A stretch of DNA of 25,365 nucleotides from the NCBI GenBank assembly GCA_046726955.1, contig JBKPBQ010000581.1, forward strand, positions 1-25,365, in the 5' to 3' direction. A program made the position numbers and the translations under genes. Numbering within the stretch: the first letter of the stretch is position 1; every line of letters starts with the position of its first letter. Under the pieces are notes generated by a model, which was not told where the DNA came from, did no database searches, and was given only the letters and a program-made list of their open reading frames with translations. This DNA comes from CAVPGH01 sp046726955 (GTDB taxonomy: Bacteria > Acidobacteriota > Vicinamibacteria > Fen-336). This document shows, piece by piece, positions 1 to 8,666 of the stretch.

Positions 1-1
1 G

Positions 2-607
2 CGTCACATCCCTCCCCGCTACTCGGGTCTCCTGCACTTCGCGTTCACGAGCGTCGGCTCCCTCGCGGTGGTGGCTTTCGCCCTCGGCCAGGTCCGCGAC
101 CTGCGCGCGATCGAGCTTCTGACCGTGCCCGTCACGTTCCTCTTCGCCAACTACGTGGAGTACCGCGGCCACAAGGGCCCCATGCACCGCTCCACCCGCG
201 GGCTCGGCCAGCTCTTCGAGCGTCACACCGCGCAGCCCCACCGCTTCTTCACCGATACGGCCATGAGCTACGAGAGCCGACGGGACTACAGGATGGTCCT
301 CTTCCCGCCGGTGATGCTGCTCTTCTTCCTGGGGGCGATCGCCGCCCCCATCGCCGCGGCGCTCTTCCCGATCGCCTCGCGCAACGTGGCCTGGCTCTAC
401 GTGGCCGCGGCGATGGGCTACTTCCTCACCTACGAATGGCTCCACTTCTGCCACCATCTGCCCGAGAGCTCCTGGATCGCGCGACGCTCGGTGCTGAGGA
501 AGCTCCGCTCGCACCACCAGCGACACCACGACCCTTCGGCCATGACGGCCTGCAACTTCAACATCACCTTTCCGATCTGCGACGCGCTCTTCGGCACCCG
601 GCGATGA
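2..607 (+). CDS. Fatty acid hydroxylase / sterol desaturase family protein (5' partial)
   Basis: Di-iron membrane oxygenase family that hydroxylates or desaturates lipid chains or sterol-like substrates. The reading frame is already open at the first complete codon (base 2), so the true start lies upstream of the window; the GTG at 68 is only an internal candidate. Visible His clusters match the family's metal-binding boxes: GHKGPMH, ERHTAQPH, WLHFCHH and HHQRHHD near the C-terminus. Hydrophobic stretches are seen at the visible N-terminus (FAFTSVGSLAVVAFAL), around VLFPPVMLLFFLGAIAAPIA and around VAWLYVAAAMGYFLTYEW, as expected of an inner-membrane protein. The order box, membrane hairpin, box is typical. 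It ends with TGA at 605-607, six bases before the stop of the convergent hexosaminidase gene. The substrate cannot be told from this fragment. Family assignment is secure; the specific function is not. Confidence 0.85.
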   Translation, partial: RHIPPRYSGLLHFAFTSVGSLAVVAFALGQVRDLRAIELLTVPVTFLFANYVEYRGHKGPMHRSTRGLGQLFERHTAQPHRFFTDTAMSYESRRDYRMVLFPPVMLLFFLGAIAAPIAAALFPIASRNVAWLYVAAAMGYFLTYEWLHFCHHLPESSWIARRSVLRKLRSHHQRHHDPSAMTACNFNITFPICDALFGTRR

Positions 608-613
608 CGCTCC

Positions 614-3151
614 TCAGGGCGCGGCGATCGTCGCGGTGTGCCCCTTCCGGCCCGCGGGAGTGAACGCGGCCACCGAGACGCGGCCCTTCGCCGGTATCGG
701 GCCGCGCACTTCGGGACTCCGCGCCGTCGGCTCGGTGCCGTCCGTGGTGTACCGAAGGGCGAAGCCCGGCATCTCGAGGCTGCAGCGCACCTGGCCGTCC
801 ACGATCTTCAGGCCGGGCGTCGGGATGCGGTAGTCGAGCCCGGGCGACTCCCGGTCGAGTCGGGGCAGCTCGCGCTTGCCCACCACGTTCACGAACTCGG
901 ACCAGGCCTGCCGGAAGAGCGCGGCGGACTTCGCTTCGTCCGCCTCGCACGCCCACGCCGGATCGGCCGCCCAGGCTCGCTCGACGAGGCCGAGGAGCTT
1001 CGGCAGGAGCATGTACTCCATCCGTCCGTTGGCGTTGAGCGTCTCCGACCAGAGGTTGCCCTGGATGCCCAGGATGTTCGAGCGGCCGTAGTCCGTCAGG
1101 CGGTCCTTGCCGACGAAGAGCGACGCCGGCACGGGGTTGCCTCGGCGGTCGAGGCGCACGTTGCGGTAGTAGTCGATCGGAACGAACTCGAAGGGCTTCT
1201 TGAGGTCGACGTAGCCGCCCCAGTCGAGCCCGGGCTCCTCCGGGTTCTTGTTCCAGGCGAGGTCGAAGTAGACGTTGGTCACGGGGCAGAGGACGACCTT
1301 GTAGCCGCCATTGGCGAGACGGTAGGCGAGGTCCTCGTTCCCGTCGCCCGGCACGTTGTTCCAGACGTACGCGCGCCAGCCGCGATCCGCGAACGCAGGG
1401 TTCGGGATGTTCTTCGGCTTGCCGTCGACGCGCGTCTTCCGCACCGCGATCTCCTCCCAGCCGGAAGGCACGATGCCGTGGCGCGTCAATATCCTCTCCA
1501 CCTCGGCGTAGAAGACGAACCACAGGTCGTCCACGCTGCCGAGGTCGTGCTCCTTCATGTAGGCGAGCACCGCGGGCGAGCGCTCCCAGACACCGGCCGG
1601 CACCTCGTCTCCGCCGACGTGGAGAGTGCGCAGCGGGACTCCGGCCTCGCGGTGGATAGCGGCGAGGTCCTCGACCACCCGCTCGATGAAGGCATAGGTC
1701 GAGGGCAGCGCGGGGTTGATCACGTTGTCGTGGTACTTCTGGGCCGATGTGTAGCTCGACTGGTCGCCCGGATCGCTCAGCAGGAACCGGGTCGCCTCCG
1801 CGGTATCACCGCTCCCGGAGAGAGAGCGCGCGCGAGCCTCCATGGCCTTGATCGCCGCGCGGCCGTGCCCCGGCATCTCCACCTCGGGCACGATTTCGAT
1901 GTGCCGCGCGGCCGCGTACTTCAGGATCTCCACGTACTCGGCGCGGGAATAGAAACCGCTCCCGTAGGACCGGCCGACGTCCGGGCCCGACCCGTAGTGC
2001 GGCGGAAGGAACGCGCTCGAATCGAGCGTGTGCCCGCGCCGGCCGCCCACGGACGTGAGCTCCGGGAGGCTCGGGATCTCCACCCGCCAGCCCTCGTCGT
2101 CGGTCAGATGGAGGTGGAGCGTGTTGAGCTTGTACCGGGCCATGAGGGCGACCGCGCGCAGGACCGAGGCCTTGGGCTGGAAGTTGCGCGCCACATCGAG
2201 CATGAAGCCGCGATAGCCGAAGCGCGGGGCGTCCACGATCCGCACGGCCGGAAGCGCGAGGGGCTTGCCCGCGACGGGCGCGGGGAGCAGCGAGCGCAGC
2301 GACTGCAGGCCATAGAAGACGCCCGCCGCCGAGCGGCCGCGGATGCGGATGCCCTCCTTCGGATCCACCACCAGCTCGTAGGCCTCGGGGGAAGCCGGGG
2401 CTTCGACGGGCCCCGTCTCGAGCCGAAGCGCCGCGGGCGGGCCAGCCGTTCCTGAAGGCTTCGCGAAACGTGGACGAAGGTACTGAGACGCGAAGTCGGC
2501 TTCTCCTTGCAGCTCCGGCGGCGCGGACACCGACGGCATCGTCGCCAGGACGAGCTGCCCGTCGCGCGTTTCCACCGTCAAGGGCGTCGGAAAGACGAGA
2601 GGCAGCTGCTCCACGGGAATGTCGCGCACGTCCTCGTCGAGGGCGTACTGCGCCTCGGCCGTGATGATCCCGGGATCGGGCCCGGATCGCGGGGCCCGCT
2701 GGAGCGGAGCGGCCGTGAAGTCCTTCAGCGGCTGACCTCGCCCGGCCGCGTCGTCGAAGACGACGTAGGGGCCCATGGGGAGGAAGCTGACGTTCGCCAC
2801 GTACGACGCGAGGTACTCGAGGTCGGCGCTCGCGCCCGGCGCCAGTCCGGCGAAGTCGGGCCCGGGAGTGATCCGCAGCAGCGTGCCGGTCACCCTCTCG
2901 ACGGCGAGGCCGCCACCCCGCGCGCTCTCCCCAGCCGGGTCGTGCATGGCATTGAAGTAGATCGCCCAACCGCGCGCGCCGAGCGGCTTCGGGCCGCGGT
3001 TCGTCAGCGTGAAGGCGGCGCGGGAGGCTCTCTCGCCGCCGTTTCCCGGAAAGACGTCCTCCTTCAGCTTCCACTCGAGCCGGAGCGACGTCTGGGCGGA
3101 GGCGGGGACCGCGGCGAGGACGAGGACCAGGGTCGTCAGGGCGTGTCGCAT
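614..3151 (-). CDS. Secreted beta-N-acetylhexosaminidase, GH20 (chitobiase-like)
   Basis: Hydrolyses terminal N-acetylglucosamine/galactosamine from chitobiose or other beta-linked glycans by substrate-assisted catalysis. Residues 1-19 are a signal peptide ending ASA-Q, so the enzyme is exported to the periplasm or beyond. Domains in order: N-terminal chitobiase carbohydrate-binding-like domain (about 22-165), GH20b domain (about 170-305), catalytic TIM barrel (about 309-705) with YRGFMLDVARNF at its start, LHLHLTDDEGWR, and the catalytic Asp-Glu pair in HVGGDE (D515, E516), and a C-terminal chitobiase Ig-like domain (YTTDGTEP). At 845 aa it is close to Serratia-type chitobiase length, so it looks complete. 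ATG start at 3151. It is convergent with the desaturase-family gene and divergent from pntA. A weak promoter-like TTGAAC lies at 3181-3186 on this strand, too poor to call. Exact substrate preference is not readable. Confidence 0.95.
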   Translation of the reverse strand: MRHALTTLVLVLAAVPASAQTSLRLEWKLKEDVFPGNGGERASRAAFTLTNRGPKPLGARGWAIYFNAMHDPAGESARGGGLAVERVTGTLLRITPGPDFAGLAPGASADLEYLASYVANVSFLPMGPYVVFDDAAGRGQPLKDFTAAPLQRAPRSGPDPGIITAEAQYALDEDVRDIPVEQLPLVFPTPLTVETRDGQLVLATMPSVSAPPELQGEADFASQYLRPRFAKPSGTAGPPAALRLETGPVEAPASPEAYELVVDPKEGIRIRGRSAAGVFYGLQSLRSLLPAPVAGKPLALPAVRIVDAPRFGYRGFMLDVARNFQPKASVLRAVALMARYKLNTLHLHLTDDEGWRVEIPSLPELTSVGGRRGHTLDSSAFLPPHYGSGPDVGRSYGSGFYSRAEYVEILKYAAARHIEIVPEVEMPGHGRAAIKAMEARARSLSGSGDTAEATRFLLSDPGDQSSYTSAQKYHDNVINPALPSTYAFIERVVEDLAAIHREAGVPLRTLHVGGDEVPAGVWERSPAVLAYMKEHDLGSVDDLWFVFYAEVERILTRHGIVPSGWEEIAVRKTRVDGKPKNIPNPAFADRGWRAYVWNNVPGDGNEDLAYRLANGGYKVVLCPVTNVYFDLAWNKNPEEPGLDWGGYVDLKKPFEFVPIDYYRNVRLDRRGNPVPASLFVGKDRLTDYGRSNILGIQGNLWSETLNANGRMEYMLLPKLLGLVERAWAADPAWACEADEAKSAALFRQAWSEFVNVVGKRELPRLDRESPGLDYRIPTPGLKIVDGQVRCSLEMPGFALRYTTDGTEPTARSPEVRGPIPAKGRVSVAAFTPAGRKGHTATIAAP

Positions 3152-3343
3152 GCCGGGGATTTACACCCTTCGCGCCCGCGGTTCAAAGCCTGGCCAGCCC
3201 CGCCGTCGAGAAGGAAGAGCGATCGAGGCCCGAGGGTGCAGCAGGTCCACGAGGAGGTTGACCGGAGCGATTCGACGGCGTAGCGTCGATGAGGAATCTC
3301 GTCCAGGGTCCCGCTGCGGCTCCGGCCTGGCGTCCGTGCCACC

Positions 3344-3350
3344 AGGAGGG
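3344..3350 (+). promoter_or_regulatory. Shine-Dalgarno deciding the pntA start
   Basis: AGGAGGG sits 7 bases before GTG at 3358-3360. An in-frame ATG at 3289 would add 23 residues with no family similarity and lacks such a site, so the GTG is the chosen start. Confidence 0.8.
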
Positions 3351-3357
3351 GACTCTC

Positions 3358-4476
3358 GTGATCGTCGGCGTTCCCAAAGAGAATCTGCCGGGCGAGTCTC
3401 GGGTGGCGCTCGTGCCGGAGCTGGTGCCCGGCCTGATGCGGGCAGGCCTGGAGGTTCTCGTGGAGCCCGACGCCGGGGCAGAGGCCGGCTTCCCGGACGT
3501 CGCCTACGCCGAGAAGGGCGCACGCGTAGAGCGGGACGTGCTCGCCCAGGCCGACGTGGTCCTGAAGGTCCGCCCACCCACGCCGGACGACATCGCGAAA
3601 ATGAAGGAGGGGGCTTTCCTCATCGGCCTGCTCCAGCCCTACGCGAACGCCGCCGGCATCCGGGCCCTCGCCGCGCGGCGGGTCACCGCCTTTGCCATGG
3701 AGCTGATGCCACGGATCGCGCGGGCCCAATCCATGGACACTCTCAGCGCCATGAGCACGGTCGCGGGCTACAAGGCGGTCCTGATCGCGGCGAGCCGCCT
3801 CCCGAGGTTCTTTCCCCTGCTCATGACGGCGATGGGCACCATGACCCCGGCGCGCGTCTTCGTCATCGGGGCAGGCGTAGCCGGACTGCAGGCCATTGGG
3901 ACCGCGAAGCGCCTGGGCGCGCTCGTGGAGGCCTACGACACTCGGCCCGCCGTGAAAGAGCAGGTCGAGAGCCTGGGCGCCCGGTTCGTGGAGCTCTCGC
4001 TCGACACCGCCGGCGCGGAGGACAAGGGCGGATACGCGAAGGCCCAATCCGAGGAGTTCTACCGGCAGCAGCAGGCGATGATGGCCAAATGGGTAGCGGC
4101 GGCGGACGTTGTGATCCCGACCGCGCTCGTCCCCGGCCAGCGCGCTCCCGTCCTCATCACGGAGGAGATGGTGCGCGGCATGCGGCCCGGCTCCGTCATC
4201 GTCGATCTCGCCGCCGAGCAGGGCGGGAACTGCGCGCTCACCGAGCCGGGCGAGGAGGTCGTGCGGCACGGCGTCGTGATCATGGGTCCCACCAATCTTC
4301 CCGGCACTCTGGCCCTCCACGCCAGCGAGATGTACGCGCGGACGGTCACGAACTTCCTGACCTATCTTCTGCGCGACGGCCGGCTCCAGCTCGACCCGGA
4401 GGACATGCTCACGAGCGGACCGCTGGTCACGCACCGCGGAGAGGTCGTGCACCAGGCCGTCAAGGCCAGACTCTGA
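3358..4476 (+). CDS. pntA: Re/Si-specific NAD(P) transhydrogenase subunit alpha, domain I (PntAA-type)
   Basis: NAD(H)-binding soluble domain I of the proton-translocating transhydrogenase, which uses the proton motive force to make NADPH from NADH. The product starting at GTG 3358 is 372 aa, the length of the separate alpha-1 subunits; it begins IVGVPKE as family members do. Seen in order: ESRVALVPE near the N-terminus, RAQSMD at residues 122-127, the Rossmann motif GAGVAG at 171-176 followed by the acidic/Arg segment YDTRP, the LVPGQRAP loop and VDLAAEQGGN. There are no membrane helices; these are supplied by the next gene, 25 bases downstream, so the two form an operon. The first ATG in frame (3289) is rejected in favour of the GTG with a strong ribosome-binding site. 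Complete and apparently functional. Confidence 0.95.
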   Translation: MIVGVPKENLPGESRVALVPELVPGLMRAGLEVLVEPDAGAEAGFPDVAYAEKGARVERDVLAQADVVLKVRPPTPDDIAKMKEGAFLIGLLQPYANAAGIRALAARRVTAFAMELMPRIARAQSMDTLSAMSTVAGYKAVLIAASRLPRFFPLLMTAMGTMTPARVFVIGAGVAGLQAIGTAKRLGALVEAYDTRPAVKEQVESLGARFVELSLDTAGAEDKGGYAKAQSEEFYRQQQAMMAKWVAAADVVIPTALVPGQRAPVLITEEMVRGMRPGSVIVDLAAEQGGNCALTEPGEEVVRHGVVIMGPTNLPGTLALHASEMYARTVTNFLTYLLRDGRLQLDPEDMLTSGPLVTHRGEVVHQAVKARL

Positions 4477-4501
4477 GATCCGGAGCGAGGATCCTCCCTC
4501 G

Positions 4502-6289
4502 ATGACCCCCGAACTCGAGACCGGCCTATACATCTTCATGCTGGCCGGCTTCCTCGGCTATCACGTGATCTCGCGGGTGCCGCCGCTCCTCCACACGCCC
4601 CTCATGTCGGCCACGAACGCGATGTCGGGGATCTCGCTCGTGGGATCCCTGCTCGTCGCGGGAGCCGGCCACAGCCGACTGAGCACCGCTTTCGGGTTCG
4701 TGGCCGTCACCTGCTCCACCACGAACGTCGTCGGCGGCTTCCTGATCACCGATCGCATGCTGAGGATGTTCAAGAAGGACGAGGACCGGCGAGCCCGTCG
4801 CGCAGTCCCCGTTCGCTGGATCGGCTGGCTGGCCGTGGCCCTCGTGCTGATCTCGGCGGTGGCGGCGCTTCGCTGGGGAGGGGGGGCGGGGCGGGAGCTC
4901 CTGCGCGGCACCGAGCTCACGCACCTGCTGAAGTTCTCCTACATCGTGTCGGCCGCCCTCTTCATCCTGGGCCTCAAGGGTCTGAGCTCGCCGAAGTACG
5001 CGCGGAGAGGGATGTTCCTCGCCGAGCTCGGGATGGGAGCGGCGGTCGTGGGCACGCTCCTTCACGCCGGCATCGTCGATTACCGATGGATCGCCCTCGG
5101 GCTCGTCCTCGGCTCGCTCGTGGGCGGCAGCATGGGGCTCTGGATTCCGATGACCGCAGTACCCCAGCGGACGGCGCTGTCGCATTCCCTCGGGGCCCTT
5201 GCCGCCACCCTCATAGGCGTCTCCGAGTACATCCGCCACGGCACCCCGGACCGGGTGCTGATGACGGCGCTCGGCTTCGAGGTGGTCATCGGGGGGCTGA
5301 CCTTCACGGGCAGCCTCATGGCCGCGGCCAAGCTCCAGGGCCTCCTCCCCGGAGCGCCCATCACCTACAAGGGGCAGAACGCGTCGAACTTCGTGCTCCT
5401 CGCGGTGATGGCCGGAAGCCTCCTCTGGCTGATCGGTACGCCTTCCACGGCCCCCGTCTTCTTCCTCATGGTGGGCCTCGCGCTCCTCTTCGGCTTCCTC
5501 CTCGTCATCCCCATCGGCGCCGCCGACATGCCGGTGGTGATCTCGCTCCTGAACTCCTACGCCGGCCTCGCGGATGCGGCCATGGGGTTCGTGCTGATGA
5601 ACAAGATCCAGATCATCACCGGCTCACTGGACGGGACCTCCGGCTTCCTGCTGTCGCTCCTGATGTGCCGGGCCATGAACCGGTCGGCCCTGAACGTGCT
5701 GTTCGGGGCGTTCGGCAAGATCGAGAAGGAGGAAGGCGTGCGCGCGGCGGAAGCGAAGGGCACGGTGCGGAGCATCGCCCCCGAGGAGATGGCGGTGCTG
5801 CTCGACAGCGTCCGGTCCGTCATCGTCGTCCCCGGATACGGCATGGCAGTGGCGCAGGCGCAGCATGGGGTGAGCGAGCTCGCCAAGGAGCTCGCGAAGC
5901 GCGGCATCGAGGTCAAGTACGCCATACACCCCGTGGCCGGCCGCATGCCCGGCCACATGAACGTGCTCCTCGCGGAGGCGAACGTCCCTTACGACCAGCT
6001 CTACCAGATGGAGCAGATCAACCCCTACTTCGCGGAGGCAGACATGGCCCTGGTAGTCGGGGCCAACGACGTCACGAACCCCGCGGCGAGGTCCAACCGG
6101 ACGAGCCCCCTCTACGGGATGCCGATCCTCGAGGTGGATCGGGCGAAGTCGGTCGTCGTGCTCAAGCGCAGCATGAACCCTGGCTTCTCCGGAGTCGACA
6201 ACGACCTCTACTACGACCCGAAGTGCATGATGCTCTTCGGGGACGCCAAGGAGAGCCTCAACAAGCTGATCGTGGCCCTGAAGTCGTAG
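4502..6289 (+). CDS. pntB: Transhydrogenase membrane subunit: PntAB-PntB fusion (domains II + III)
   Basis: Forms the proton channel (domain II) and the NADP(H)-binding domain III of transhydrogenase. Residues 8-90 match the small PntAB subunit (LYIFMLAGFLGYHVISRVPP, LHTPLMSATNAMSG, NVVGGFLITDRMLRMFKK). Residues about 139-595 match full-length PntB, with many membrane helices and then domain III from about residue 437: VPGYGMAVAQAQ, HPVAGRMPGHMNVLLAEA, GANDVTNPAA, KRSMNPGFSG and MLFGDAKES. The two parts are usually separate polypeptides or split alpha/beta. Here they are joined by a charged stretch (91-105) and an additional hydrophobic helix (about 106-124, WIGWLAVALVLISAVAAL) that has no counterpart in separate PntAB/PntB chains. 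Starts at ATG 4502 after GAGCGAGG at 4483-4490, 25 bases after pntA. No stop or shift at the junction, so the fusion is read straight through. Confidence 0.93.
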   Translation: MTPELETGLYIFMLAGFLGYHVISRVPPLLHTPLMSATNAMSGISLVGSLLVAGAGHSRLSTAFGFVAVTCSTTNVVGGFLITDRMLRMFKKDEDRRARRAVPVRWIGWLAVALVLISAVAALRWGGGAGRELLRGTELTHLLKFSYIVSAALFILGLKGLSSPKYARRGMFLAELGMGAAVVGTLLHAGIVDYRWIALGLVLGSLVGGSMGLWIPMTAVPQRTALSHSLGALAATLIGVSEYIRHGTPDRVLMTALGFEVVIGGLTFTGSLMAAAKLQGLLPGAPITYKGQNASNFVLLAVMAGSLLWLIGTPSTAPVFFLMVGLALLFGFLLVIPIGAADMPVVISLLNSYAGLADAAMGFVLMNKIQIITGSLDGTSGFLLSLLMCRAMNRSALNVLFGAFGKIEKEEGVRAAEAKGTVRSIAPEEMAVLLDSVRSVIVVPGYGMAVAQAQHGVSELAKELAKRGIEVKYAIHPVAGRMPGHMNVLLAEANVPYDQLYQMEQINPYFAEADMALVVGANDVTNPAARSNRTSPLYGMPILEVDRAKSVVVLKRSMNPGFSGVDNDLYYDPKCMMLFGDAKESLNKLIVALKS

Positions 6290-6296
6290 CCCGCGA

Positions 6297-6746
6297 TCAG
6301 CCCGGGTACTTCCCCGTGATGTAGTCCTCGAGGTGGTGGATGGCGTCCTCCTGCCCGGAGATGATCCACTTCACGACGTCACCGATGGAGACCATCCCCA
6401 CGACCTCGTCCTCGTCGAGGACGGGGAGGTGGCGTATCCGCTTGTTCGTCATGAGGGCCATGCACTCGTCCACGGTCTGCTTCGGCGTCACGAAGACGAC
6501 CGGGCTCGTCATGATCTCGCGGACTGCGGTTTCTTTCGAGGACCTCCCCTTGAGGATGACCTTGCGGGCGTAATCGCGTTCGGAGATGACGCCGACGAGC
6601 CGGCCCTGGGACAGTACGAGCAGTGCTCCCACCTGCTTGTCGGCCATCATCTCGATCGCCTCGTAGACGGAGGCTTCGGGCTTCAACGACCAGACGTTCC
6701 GGCCCTTCTTCGCCAGGATCGCGCTGACTGGATCGACGAGTTTCAT
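6297..6746 (-). CDS. Tandem CBS-domain protein
   Basis: Small cytoplasmic protein of 149 aa made of two CBS domains, a fold that binds adenine nucleotides (AMP, ATP, SAM or NAD) and usually senses energy or redox state. CBS1 spans about residues 12-68 (SVYEAIEMMADKQVGALLV, GVISERDYARKVIL) and CBS2 about 78-134 (REIMTSPVVFVTPKQTVDEC, IRHLPVLDEDEVVGMVSIGD). There is no catalytic or DNA-binding extension, so it is a stand-alone sensor or an adaptor in trans; its partner is unknown. It converges on the transhydrogenase fusion gene with 7 bases between stops. ATG start at 6746; the ribosome-binding site is weak. A link to NAD(P) balance through the convergent pnt genes is only a suggestion from position. 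Confidence 0.92.
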   Translation of the reverse strand: MKLVDPVSAILAKKGRNVWSLKPEASVYEAIEMMADKQVGALLVLSQGRLVGVISERDYARKVILKGRSSKETAVREIMTSPVVFVTPKQTVDECMALMTNKRIRHLPVLDEDEVVGMVSIGDVVKWIISGQEDAIHHLEDYITGKYPG

Positions 6747-6953
6747 GGCGCACCGAGGTTCGGAGAGCTCCGACGGTTTACCTCGCGCTCTGCTTCGGCT
6801 GAGCCGCGCGCTTTTTACGTCAAGGTAGCGCCGACGAAGCGGGATGTCAACGGCTCCGAGAAAGCCCCACTGCCTTACGTAGCCCCAGTCAATGCTTCGT
6901 CCGTCCTCCGGGGTCCTCCTCTCGCGCCGCTGGCGAGGCGTCGGCTGACACTG

Positions 6954-6968
6954 TGAGGCTGGGCCTCA
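6954..6968 (-). terminator. Short hairpin over the kinase stop codon
   Basis: TGAGGC (6954-6959) and GCCTCA (6963-6968) form a perfect 6-bp stem with a 3-base loop; the right arm contains the kinase stop codon. No T-tract follows, so a terminator role is weak. The rest of the gap up to the CBS gene (6747-6953) shows nothing convincing. Confidence 0.25.
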
Positions 6969-8537
6969 GCTCGCGTCGAGAGCCGCCGCGTCGTGGGGCT
7001 TGTGTGGGAGCTCAGGACCGGCGACCGGAAAGACGAGCTTGAACGTGGTTCCCCGCCCGGGCTCGCTCGAGACGGCAATCCCGCCGCGGTGGCCGCGCAC
7101 GATCCCCAGCACGGCGGCGAGGCCCAGGCCCCGGCCCGTGAACTTGGTCGTGAAGAACGGGTCGAAGATGCGAGGCAGGGTGAGCGCGTCCATGCCCCGC
7201 CCGTCGTCCTCGACTTCGACGACGGCATAGGCGCCGGGCTGGAGAGGCACGCCCGTCAAGCGCGAGTAGTGCCCGTCGTCCTCGGACAGGGTGAGCACGC
7301 CGGTCCGGATCGTGACCTCGCCGCCCTTCTCGCCGATGGCCTCCGCGGCGTTCAGCATCAGGTTCATCACCACCTGCTGGATCTGCCCGAGGTCGGCCGT
7401 CACCTTCGGCAGCTCCGGCGCGAGAAGGGGAACGATGCGCACCGACTTGGGGAGACCCGCCGTGAACAGGTGCAGGTTCTCGCCGATGAGCCGATTGAGG
7501 TCGAGGAGGCGGATCTCGAAGTGTCCCTTGCCGGAATACGCGAGCATCTGGCGGGTGAGGTCGGCGGCCCGCTCCGTGGCCTGGACCGCCTTCTGGACGC
7601 TCGTGCGGGCCGGGCTCTCGGGCGGGAGCTTGGCCAGGGCGAGCGACGAGTGGCCGAGCATGGCCACGAGCAGGTTGTTGAAGTCGTGGGCGACGCCTCC
7701 GGCCAGCACCGAGAGGCTCTCGTCCTTCACGGCGCGACGGAGAGCCTCCTCGGTGCGCTTGCGCTCGGTGATGTCGAGGCAGACACCGCGCAGGAGCGGC
7801 TCCCCGGCGGGACCGGGAGTGACCCCGGCGCGGGTGAGGATGTCGCGAAACGCACCGTCCTTCCTCCGAAACCGCGCCTCCATCTCGAACGACGTGGAGC
7901 CCGCGGCGACGGCCTCGCGGAGCGTCGTCTCCACGCGCTCGCGATCTTCGGGGTGGACGAGGGCCGCCCAGTCGTTGGCGCCGTTTCCGATCTCGCTCGG
8001 AGAGTACCCGAGCTCGGCGATCCATTCCGGAGAGATGAAGACGCGTCCGGTCGCGCCCTCTCGCTCCCAGAAGCCGAGACCGGTGACCTGCACCGCGAGC
8101 CGGACTCGCTCCTGGAGACGCTCGTTGGCGAGGCGAAGCTGGTCGTGCGCGTCGCGCAGCTGCCCGGGGCTGGGCAGGGAAAGGGCCTCGGGCATCGCGC
8201 GCACGAGCATCCCCGCCGTGGCCAGCGAGACGGCCGCCGTGAGGGCCTTGACCGCGGCCGAGGCGACGTAGTCGGCGTGCCAGAGCGTCCAGATCTCCAT
8301 CACGTGGGTCGCGCCGCAGGAGACGATGAAGGCGCCGAAGGCGAGAAAGATCCAGTGGAAGGGAACGTCCCGCCGCTTCCGCACGAAGTAGACGAGCGTG
8401 AACGGGATCGAGAGGTAGGCGAGGGCGATGAGCCCGTCCGAGACGACGTGCATGGCCACGAGCCAGGGGTTCCAGAGGTAGCAGTGGCCATGCGGCATGA
8501 AGCTGTCGGCCGAGACGCTCCGTGCGGCTTCCCACAT
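6966..8537 (-). CDS. Ethylene-receptor-like sensor histidine kinase (ethylene-binding domain, PAS, HisKA, HATPase)
   Basis: Membrane-bound histidine kinase of 523 aa. Residues about 22-130 form three transmembrane helices closely resembling the ethylene-binding domain of plant ETR1 and cyanobacterial ethylene sensors: SDGLIALAYLSIPF, then FGAFIVSCGATHVMEIW, then VKALTAAVSLATAGMLV. The ETR1 site residues Asp25, Tyr32, Ile35, Pro36, Ile62, Cys65 and His69 correspond to Asp34, Tyr41, Ile44, Pro45, Ile71, Cys74 and His78, all with the same offset of 9. A coiled linker follows (about 135-160), a PAS domain (about 160-268, ending DITERKRTEEAL), a HisKA domain with phosphoacceptor His284 in GGVAHDFNNLL, and an HATPase with N box NLMLNAAEAI, G1 DDGRGM, F box FDPFFTTKF and GRGLGLA. 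No receiver domain is attached and no response regulator lies in the window. ATG at 8537 is preceded by GGGAGGA (8543-8549). Confidence 0.92.
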   Translation of the reverse strand: MWEAARSVSADSFMPHGHCYLWNPWLVAMHVVSDGLIALAYLSIPFTLVYFVRKRRDVPFHWIFLAFGAFIVSCGATHVMEIWTLWHADYVASAAVKALTAAVSLATAGMLVRAMPEALSLPSPGQLRDAHDQLRLANERLQERVRLAVQVTGLGFWEREGATGRVFISPEWIAELGYSPSEIGNGANDWAALVHPEDRERVETTLREAVAAGSTSFEMEARFRRKDGAFRDILTRAGVTPGPAGEPLLRGVCLDITERKRTEEALRRAVKDESLSVLAGGVAHDFNNLLVAMLGHSSLALAKLPPESPARTSVQKAVQATERAADLTRQMLAYSGKGHFEIRLLDLNRLIGENLHLFTAGLPKSVRIVPLLAPELPKVTADLGQIQQVVMNLMLNAAEAIGEKGGEVTIRTGVLTLSEDDGHYSRLTGVPLQPGAYAVVEVEDDGRGMDALTLPRIFDPFFTTKFTGRGLGLAAVLGIVRGHRGGIAVSSEPGRGTTFKLVFPVAGPELPHKPHDAAALDAS

Positions 8538-8666
8538 CGGGGTCCTCCCTTTCGCCTGTTCACCTCGTCGGCTTCGAACGGGCGCAGCATAGGCGACTGC
8601 CCGATCGATGCCAAGAATCGTCGGCGGTCCTTTCCGGGCGTCGCCGAGGCGCGGCCACGAGCAGAC

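Noticed and set aside
638..2455. 605-codon open frame antisense to the hexosaminidase
   Set aside because: No recognisable domain; explained by GC-rich third positions of the real gene, which has a signal peptide and a complete GH20 architecture.
3289..3357. ATG 3289 as the pntA start
   Set aside because: Adds 23 non-family residues; GTG 3358 has AGGAGGG at 7 bases and begins IVGVPKE as homologues do.
6747..6953. Possible small gene between the CBS and kinase genes
   Set aside because: Short frames only, no ribosome-binding site or recognisable sequence.
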